The notes below the pieces were generated by a model. The model was not told the DNA's origin and did not search any database. It saw only the letters and a list, made by a program, of their open reading frames with translations. The position numbers were made by a program, and so were the translations under genes. A stretch of 64,000 nt of DNA from Lytechinus variegatus. Its lineage: Eukaryota; Echinodermata; Echinoidea; Temnopleuroida; Toxopneustidae. Shown here in pieces: positions 57,801-64,000 of the stretch. Each line of letters starts with the position of its first letter. Positions within the stretch are counted from its first letter, which is position 1. The stretch spans positions 49,677,048-49,741,047 of the forward strand of contig NC_054741.1 in NCBI RefSeq assembly GCF_018143015.1, in the 5' to 3' direction.

Positions 57801-60800
57801 CATTTACATTCAAATCATTACAATCTTTGAAGATATTTCAGGGCAGGCAGGCTTGAATGTGTTTTCTTTTGTGTAATATATTACATGCATTAGGCATAAT
57901 TTTCATTTTATATATGTCAGAAGAATGGTAGTTGAGAGTCTTTAGATGCAGTGAATAGCATGTGACAATCATGTGATAAATACTCAATAGAAATATTGCA
58001 TGATGAAAGCATAAAAGTGCTAATTAATTCAATTTGAAATGTACTTAACTTCATCATCATAGAAACATTAATTTTAATTTGAAAAATTGTGTTTTCATGG
58101 TTGTCATTAACTTCTTCATGAACCTTAAGACCTTCATGATTCAATAACAAACAGAAAAATATTTAATTAATAAATAATTGGAGGATGGGATGGGGGGCAT
58201 CTTCTCTCTTCCCTTCTTTTTTTAAATTTCTTTTTTGATGATCATTTGAAGCTCGTCAAAGAGGGGGATTTGGACAACTTGTCCTCTAATCCAGTAACTA
58301 TTTACCATTAGCTCTCCAGAATGAAACTATGTGTATGCGCATAGAGTGTTCAAAAGAGTGAAGGATCTTAACTACAGAAAAACTTACTGTACAAACTGCT
58401 TGAGTTCCTCAATATCTGTTGTCATGGTATCAGGATCGGGTACATCAGGCATGGTGTACTGATGATGAAACGGAGAATCCTCAAACCTGTGATAAGATGC
58501 CATCATTGTGAGAATGATTCGGCCGTTCTGAATGGCTTCAACTGAGCGTGTGCAGAAGCTGTGTCCATCACGCTGGTTCTCCACCCGATAAAGAACGGGT
58601 AAGGTTGAGTCTCCTGAGATATTACAAGAAAAAAAATCAAGATGGCCTAACCTTTAGATGACAGAATTTTCTAATTTCTTCAGAGACCCGCAGTTACTAT
58701 AAGACGTTTTTCATATTTATTAAAAATTACCAGGGATAGACTCAAAGTCAGCCTCCAGGCCAAATCTAACCAGTTGTAGCCTTAGCCAGGTGGCAAGTGA
58801 GGTGTACAAAGTCTGTGGAGGAAAAGTTTTACCTAGTTGGCCTCATAATACTCCCAGCCTTGACTCAATTAAATTATCAAATCATCACTACATTGTAGGT
58901 CTACTTATGAACAGATGATAATCAATTAATTTAGTTTTAATAGATTTTTCATAATATATTATAGGCCTTCTTTGATGAGTATAATATTGGAGAAGTCACA
59001 AAGAATGAGATGGACACTCGGGTTAAACCAATTAATATTTCATCAATTCTTGTTGGTAGCTTTCTTGATTCACCCACTCCAATCAGGAATGAAATTACAT
59101 TTTGAACAAACTGCTCTAGATGTTATAGGTTAACACTATATAACTGAAATCATGGTAATTGATAGATATAGAAATATACAAATTAACTGAATAGCCAATA
59201 CTGCAACAAGATTTTTTTGTAATGATTGCTTAGATTTTTCTTCTTCTTCTTCTGTGTAGTCTGCTTCCTTCAATCCTGAAGAATCTTGCAGAACTCGGTG
59301 AAGTGTGTCATAAGGGTAAAGTGCATGAGCCAAATATATACATGGTGCAAGTAACAACAGGTATGGATCTAGCTGTTGTTGCCTTTAGTCAGTTGCAGAC
59401 GAAAGGCTTCGGTTGATGGTGCTGTCACAACATTTATGATGATGGGCCCCAAGTCTGCGCACCTATCAATTTGAGTTAAGATTTAACACGAATTTCTTCT
59501 TATTTCACAAAATCTTTCAGTTGATAATGTTCCTTACATCATAATGAGTTAGTGTGCCAAATATCTCATGAAAATTTGAAAGAAATATATGACTTTCTTG
59601 GAAAAAACCACGGGCAGTCACTTTCAGATTGAAAAGAAAATGGTACCCCATATCTGCGCACCCATTCACTTTGCACACGATTCAGGGATTTTGATGACAA
59701 AGGCTGCATTTTGAGGCTGTCACATGAATTGCCCTGAATTAATTATTTTTCCACCATTTTGAGTCGGATTTGTTTAAGAATACCTGTCTATGCATTGCAT
59801 GTGTAAAGTTTGTGCTTGTTGCATATCTTCTTTTACTAGAATCACACAGATACGCGGGTGCGCAGACTTGGGAGACCGTGCAGACATGGGGGAACTGACC
59901 ATACTTTTCCAATAATGTTTAAAATCTTATTTCTATCTTAAGCTCTCAACCCTGTTTAGAGTGAGAAAAAACACAATATAAATTTGTTGTCATTGTACAG
60001 TAATTACCTGCTTTGATGAAATAAGAATGAAGTGAATGAATAGATAGTTCAGGGTTCACTGTCCTCCCAGCAGCTACCATCGCTTGACCAATGATCTGAC
60101 CACCAAATAGTCTCTTCCCTGGTCCATATGCATGCCACATGTTTTTGGCTCTATTTTAAGAAATTCATTTTCATTTTTTTAAATACTTTAGTGTTAAAAT
60201 ATATCATGGTCACAAAGAATTTCAATACAGTGAAAAGAAAATATTGAAACCAAAGAATACTATAATCTGAGTGATTTTGATCTCTTAACTCGCTTAATCC
60301 ATTGCATCCCATTTAAAGCTCTGGATAAAGTGATTATCAAGTTTATTCCAATTACAATGGTATTGTATTTGAGGAATAACTGTTATCAAGCTTCACATCA
60401 GACATTAAAAAGATCTGTGAACAGTTATTGACCTTTCAATTAAAAACAAATATTAACATGGTAGAAACTATTAATTAATTCCGTCTTAAAAATTATACAA
60501 CTTATCATTTCTAAGAAAACTAAACTTTCATCATCATCATCATCATCATTATTAGGTCTCATCCTCTTCTCCTTCATCAATTCATCATCATCCTCAACCA
60601 TCATCTGCCATCATCATAATCATCATCATCATCAATCATCATCCTCCTCCTCCTCCTCCTCAATCATCATCTGCCATCATCATCATCATGAATAATCATC
60701 ATCAATCCAATCATTAATATCATTATCATTGCAGCAGTGACTGGCATAAATAATCCACACTACAATTCAAAAACAAATCCAATTTTGATTTTGAATTTAG

Positions 60801-61268
60801 TGAACAAATTACCGTACATTTCACAATAAAAAAGGCCAACGTTTGCTGGTGAAGCTGGCTATAAATACGGTATATTTGGAGACATAGGTTATATTATGTT
60901 AACCTAACAATAGATGGAGTTTGACGTAACCTGTACTTGGTTGAACTTGTAGCTGTTCCATTCAAATTTCAACTGAGACAGTCATAAACAGAAAATGCTA
61001 ACAACGATTACATTATATGGGACCTGCAAAATCACCTGAACAGATATGGGTCCAAAGTCTCCAAATCGAGAACGGTGCTGACGAGAACACTCCTTAAATC
61101 ATTCTCAGACTGATCATCTGTTGTCGTTGCTGAAGCAGCCATTCTACTGGAGATAGTGACTGGCAGTAAATTTGGCTTGTTCACGATCTTATCGCAATGT
61201 GAAAAGCTTGAGAAATGAGATAGTAACCGTCTCACGTTTCTGAACATTTTGATTGACCGATTATACAC
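54802..61268 (-). CDS. ACOT8: Acyl-CoA thioesterase 8 (TesB-type), complete, six exons
   Basis: Hydrolyses acyl-CoA to free acid and CoA, in peroxisomes in mammals. Exons (minus): 61268-61036, 60150-60008, 58613-58388, 57736-57558, 57070-56879, 54899-54802; all GT/AG, total 1071 nt, 356 residues. Double-hotdog fold: LFGGQIIGQAMVAAGRTV (about 90-107), VHSLH-like SIHSLHSYFIKAGD, RDGHSFCTRSVEAIQNG, then YISD (Asp277), CSLDHSIWFHAP (Ser298) and GVLAVTVAQEALL (Gln348), the three catalytic positions known in TesB and ACOT8. The C-terminus RPKL is a PTS1 variant. Relative to human (319 residues) there is a ~42-residue N-terminal extension beginning MYNRSIKMFRNVRRLL; Met43 (MAAS) matches a peroxisomal-only start. 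Divergent from the MEAK7-like gene. Confidence 0.95.
55809..56601. mobile_element. CTTACAAAGAGTT MITE, copy 2, interrupted
   Basis: Left CTCTTACAAAGAGTTATGAT and inverted right GTCTTACAAAGAGTTGTGAT with TTGCTGGCTTTCTATAGTTG inside the right arm. Split by the hAT-like element 56016-56531. In ACOT8 intron 5. Confidence 0.82.
56016..56531. mobile_element. hAT-like MITE, nested, 516 bp
   Basis: 19-bp perfect TIRs CAGGGTTGGGCTCAATTAC; flanks GTTGACGT (56008-56015) and GTTTATGT (56532-56539) are an 8-bp duplication with two changes. The interior is dominated by GTAATTGTAATTG-type repeats in both orientations. Confidence 0.88.
56643..56774. mobile_element. MITE related to 46723-46853
   Basis: CCAGGACACAAATCTTAGCA at the left and, inverted, GGGTCCTGATGCACAAACCT at the right, then TAGCGATTGAT on the inner arm. 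In ACOT8 intron 5. Confidence 0.65.
56785..56829 (-). pseudogene. Duplicated 3' end of ACOT8 exon 5, splice sites retained
   Basis: 45 bases just downstream of exon 5 (minus). The last ~41 bases including the donor match exon 5 at all but four positions (WMLYECKSPQLG). A pyrimidine-rich acceptor ending cctag precedes it. In the phase set by exon 5 an in-frame TAA falls at the fourth codon, so inclusion would truncate the protein. Relic or poison exon. Confidence 0.7.
56879..57070 (-). CDS. ACOT8: ACOT8 exon 5 with catalytic Asp and Ser
   Basis: Acceptor tgcag, donor gtaagt. Encodes DLQHCCLAYISDLFLAG and GMMCSLDHSIWFHAP to WMLYECESPQSG; Asp277 and Ser298 are the catalytic positions. Confidence 0.95.
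57558..57736 (-). CDS. ACOT8: ACOT8 exon 4
   Basis: Acceptor aatag, donor gtaggt. Encodes NPDIPERLRKWAQKQLAQEI and PKLLIWVKVKGNIGENTG; ends in phase 1. Confidence 0.93.
58388..58613 (-). CDS. ACOT8: ACOT8 exon 3
   Basis: Acceptor ctcag, donor gtaagt. Encodes DSTLPVLYRVENQRDGHSF, HHQYTMPDVPDP and EELKQFV; ends in phase 2. Confidence 0.94.
59232..59345 (-). repeat. SINE 3' fragment
   Basis: Minus strand GATTCTTCAGGATTGAAGGA then AGACTACACAGAAGAAGAAG, the same end block as the SINE at 19299-19680. In ACOT8 intron 2. Confidence 0.65.
60008..60150 (-). CDS. ACOT8: ACOT8 exon 2
   Basis: Acceptor aatag, donor gtaatt. Encodes AKNMWHAYGPGKRLFGGQII and SIHSLHSYFIKAG; ends in phase 1. Confidence 0.94.
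60527..60692. repeat. (CAT)n/(CTC)n microsatellite
   Basis: Interrupted CATCAT and CCTCCT runs in ACOT8 intron 1. Confidence 0.92.
61036..61268 (-). CDS. ACOT8: ACOT8 exon 1 with alternative starts
   Basis: Donor gtgatt. Candidate starts at 61268 (Met1), 61247 (Met8) and 61142 (Met43). Encodes the Arg/Ser-rich leader and LETLDPYLF; a split AG|A arginine codon ends it. Confidence 0.85.
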
Positions 61269-61867
61269 CTCAGCTGATTACGCAATCTCTATCCCGGAAA
61301 ACAACAAGCGCTAGCCAGCGGGACTCGGCGGGTGTCTGGAATCAGAGACGAGGCATCACAAAACATTTGTACAAATTTACCCTTTTCTCTCGAAGGCTAA
61401 TTAGACTACTGTTTTACCAGCATCCCTCGGTAATTTTGAACTTCAAATTTCTTGATATTGTGAGGTACATGCATGAGTGTATGTCGACACTCTCATGTAT
61501 GATTACGATTGAACGGGTGTCGGTACGGTATGCGCAGCTGATTAGATGTTACGTGGGATTTGGCTCCTGTGCAATTTGAGTTAGTATATCACGGATTCGT
61601 GAGATTCACCGTACACGTGTGTGCATAATTAATTGCACATGCTAATAACCGTAATGGCCTCCTGGGTGTAGAGGTAAGACCCTACACCAGACGACAAGAG
61701 GCGGTTTGAATGCGAATTATGCACTTGATCTGAGCCTACAATTTGACCGATGATGAGATGAACTGTGATTGTGGAGTGAATGGGTAATTTTTATCATTTA
61801 TAGGCAGGGGGCATGCACATGATAATGCTAATATTACTTGATGCAGGGATAAGCCTAATAAAGGTGA

Positions 61868-61943
61868 TGATGATGATTACGGTATGTTGATGATGATGAT
61901 GATGATATGGTGATGGTGATGATGATGGTGATGATGATTATGT

Positions 61944-61992
<49 letters not shown>

Positions 61993-62052
61993 AATGATGA
62001 TGATGGCATATGATGATTATGGTGATGATAATGATGATAATTTATGGTGATG
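61868..62052 (+). repeat. (GAT)n microsatellite
   Basis: Long GAT/GGT/TAT units, mostly ATGATG. Confidence 0.94.
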
Positions 62053-62174
62053 ATGATTAATTATAATGGTAATGATGTAGGAGAATAACCTCAGGAAGGA
62101 GAGGAGAAAGAGGAACAATAAAAAAAAACGATATTGATGAAAACAATAATGGTGATGATGATAATCTATAGTAC

Positions 62175-63060
62175 CAAGTTCGCACTATAGACAGGAATAA
62201 CCGTCGTTTCTTGGGATTCATTCAACAATTTCTGACATTTTACTGTCATCCACATTCACTTACGGTAAACCGTCAGTATGAGCCCCATGGGTATAACCTT
62301 TCACCAATTTGGTGAAAAAAAAATCATTCTAGGGTATTCTTGATTTTTAGCATTTTAATAGGTCTATTAATGGAATATTTTCAACGATGGCCCACATTTT
62401 TTTCTTAGATTATAAATATTCTTTCTTGTGATATTACTAAATATTGGATCAAATACTGAAAAATACGTGTTACTGATATGTTGTTTCTTGGTTTTTAAAC
62501 TTATTCTCTGGAGATGAAAAACTGCTAGCTGAGTTTGTTGTTTATAGTAAGGCTTTTATCAAGGCTTTCCAATTAGAATTTTTGATGTCCACGCCAATCA
62601 GTGCGAGTGACAAATTCACAAAGACAATTAGCGATACAAAGACAAGTCATAGAGTATTGTAAAAATCGTGATACATTGCTACTGGTAAAGACGTATAGGA
62701 TGATGACATCATTCTAGATGGTAATTGATGGTTCTTATGAAAGGACCGAGGATAACTAGAGGATTTGATCTTCATTTGAAAGGAATTTGCACTAGCTGCG
62801 GTCTCGGGTACAATGTTTCTTAATTTTGTACATTTTCTTGTCAAATTGGATGTAAATTTTTAAACAAAAAAGTGACATGTAAAAACAAACCCAATCCAAA
62901 TATCAGGTTGCTGCAGGATTAGATCTAACATAAATAATACGTTGTCTCTACTTAAGGGCCTCCAACATTTCAGTCTGTGAATTGTTGAATGGAGCCAACG
63001 TAATTCAGTGGACAACCAATGTACAGAGACTGAAGCTTTTGGTCTATTCATACTAACGCT
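62175..63060 (-). repeat. ACCAAAAGCTTC family repeat, copy 3, split
   Basis: Minus-strand 63055-62960 matches the left half of the 30836 copy (ACCAAAAGCTTCAGTCTCTG) and 62285-62175 the right half (CAGAAATTGTTGAATGAATC, ACGGTTATTCCTGTCTATAG); the two halves keep order and strand with ~650 bp of other DNA between. Confidence 0.65.
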
Positions 63061-63538
63061 CATCATTATCCTTTATTTAATTTCATTTTCAAAATGTTGC
63101 TTTTTTCAAAGAATTTGCATTTTTGTATCTTGCTTAATGTAAAAAAAAATTGACAGAGTGAACTTCTCCTTTAAATATTATTCCCCTGTTCAGTTTTAGC
63201 CCTTGAACTTGCAGGTATCTTTCTCCATTTTAAGCATGTTGGATACATGCATAAAGTGGTACCCATATATCCATCAAGTAACCTTGTTAAGTATCTACCT
63301 GTGGGATATAAAGAAGCCTTGATATGAGTAACAAGACACTACTTATGTGCACAAGGCATAATGAACCAAACAAAATTGGTGTATAAGTATACTGAATAGT
63401 CTACCATTCACAGAATCACAGGCAGTTTGTGAGAGATCTACGTAGGTATCTTTATGTAATTGTAGTGATCTTTATAAGAGTACTTGGTAGTGTTATGCGC
63501 TATATAAGCATTTTGTTATTATTATCATGTTTCTTCTT

Positions 63539-63807
63539 GGCCCTGTCTTACAAAGAGTTACAATTGATCTGATCGACCGCAACTATGGAAAGCCAGAAAC
63601 ATCAACATCTGAAATTATGTATTTGTTCAAAATATTTTCAAGAAATATTATTCATACATTCAGTTTTCTTGACAATCCAGTATGCTTCTCTTTGTTTACT
63701 AAGGACATAGTGCAAATATCCTAAAGAAATTTTTTTTACATTGATGGATTTCCATAAACTTTAAGAGATTGATCCGATCAATCATAACTCTTTGTAAGAT
63801 AGGGCCC
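63539..63807. mobile_element. CTTACAAAGAGTT MITE, copy 3
   Basis: Left CCCTGTCTTACAAAGAGTTA and inverted right GCCCTATCTTACAAAGAGTT; internal AACTATGGAAAGCCAGAAAC and CATCAACATCTGA. Uninterrupted, so it serves as the empty-site reference for copy 2. Confidence 0.8.
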
Positions 63808-63895
63808 AGATGTTAATCTGCTGTGCAATCTTGACAATATTGTTTCTTTTTTTCCATTTGACAGGGCCACAGGGGGGGTCAAAAGATTTTTAAAG

Positions 63896-64000
63896 ATGGG
63901 ACAGTCTGAGAGTGCTGATAAGTCCAGGAGTTCACAGGAAACTGGAATGAGAGCGGAATACCAGACCTATCGATCTCTCTTCTCACCTGATGAGCAAGAA
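63896..64000 (+). CDS. First coding exon of a MEAK7/TLDC1-like gene, 3'-partial
   Basis: Exon begins at 63865 after tttgacag; ATG at 63896 opens a 35-codon frame to the window end: MGQSESADKSRSSQETGMRA then EYQTYRSLFSPDEQE. MGxxxS is an N-myristoylation signal. The layout (MGNS-type start, Ser/Arg-rich linker, then an F.PEEQ-type block) resembles the N-terminus of MEAK7 (TLDC1), an mTOR-associated lysosomal protein. Only the N-terminus is visible, so the family call is tentative, supported by linkage (MEAK7 is on human 16q24). Confidence 0.45.
   Translation, partial: MGQSESADKSRSSQETGMRAEYQTYRSLFSPDEQE

Larger units (their letters stand above)
61269..63864. promoter_or_regulatory. Divergent ACOT8 / MEAK7-like intergenic region
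   Basis: 2.6 kb between two genes pointing apart. ACOT8's promoter should lie just right of 61268, where the DNA is CpG-richer (AGCGGGACTCGGCGGGTG). Then a (GAT)n tract, the split 62175-63060 repeat, a SINE tail near 63498 and MITE copy 3. A tRNA-like GGTGTAGAGGTAAGACC near 61672 is too degraded to call. Confidence 0.5.

Noticed and set aside
61253-61579. 108-codon plus-strand frame opposite ACOT8 exon 1
   Set aside because: No domain or splice support; overlaps the expected ACOT8 promoter.
1-64000. LTR retroelement or other virus-derived element
   Set aside because: No reverse transcriptase, integrase, capsid or envelope-like frame and no long direct terminal repeats were recognised.

Overview
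The window looks like a gene-dense but repeat-rich stretch of a marine deuterostome genome, most probably a sea urchin. This rests on intron-rich animal genes of vertebrate-like type, a base composition of about 35-40% GC by eye, and interspersed repeats that I associate with echinoid genomes (GGACAAGTCCACCCCAA-ended elements, arrays of GCTCGCGCTTCGCGCTCGC units, tRNA-derived SINEs). The species call is inference. No rRNA, functional tRNA, CRISPR array or recognisable retroviral/LTR element was found.

Layout. (1) 2133-9766 (+): the last ten exons of a tyrosine aminotransferase gene (TAT); its N-terminal exon(s) lie left of the window. (2) 18821-29099 (+): a complete six-exon tail-anchored cytochrome b5, with a promoter region carrying two octamer motifs. 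(3) 36422-35541 (-): an uninterrupted reading frame for FITM2, the ER acyl-CoA diphosphatase needed for lipid droplet formation. (4) 37682-41191 (+): a complete four-exon gene for a small single-pass receptor-like protein with one SRCR domain and a PPSY-bearing cytoplasmic tail, head-to-head with FITM2. (5) 61268-54802 (-): a complete six-exon ACOT8 acyl-CoA thioesterase with catalytic Asp/Ser/Gln, a C-terminal PKL peroxisomal signal and a possible mitochondrial presequence; two partial copies of its own exons lie near it. (6) 63896-64000 (+): the first coding exon of a gene whose N-terminus resembles MEAK7/TLDC1.

Between the genes, especially 41.2-54.8 kb, most recognisable sequence is non-autonomous DNA transposons, SINEs and satellites. 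Several can be delimited to the base by target-site duplications: TTAA-type elements in at least three families, two hAT-like elements with 8-bp duplications, and two Tc1/mariner-like ones with TA. Two elements are nested inside other elements whose uninterrupted copies also occur in the window, so the pre-insertion site can be read directly. A family bounded by CAGGGGCGGATCC-type ends carries tandem ~110-bp units, each centred on a potential mini-hairpin; one copy also carries a ~26-bp minisatellite.

Working together: FITM2 (acyl-CoA diphosphatase) and ACOT8 (acyl-CoA thioesterase) both handle acyl-CoA, and cytochrome b5 donates electrons to acyl-CoA desaturases, but the grouping is better explained by ancient linkage. 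The human orthologues of TAT, CYB5B and MEAK7 are on 16q22-24 and those of FITM2 and ACOT8 on 20q13, two regions that form a vertebrate paralogon.
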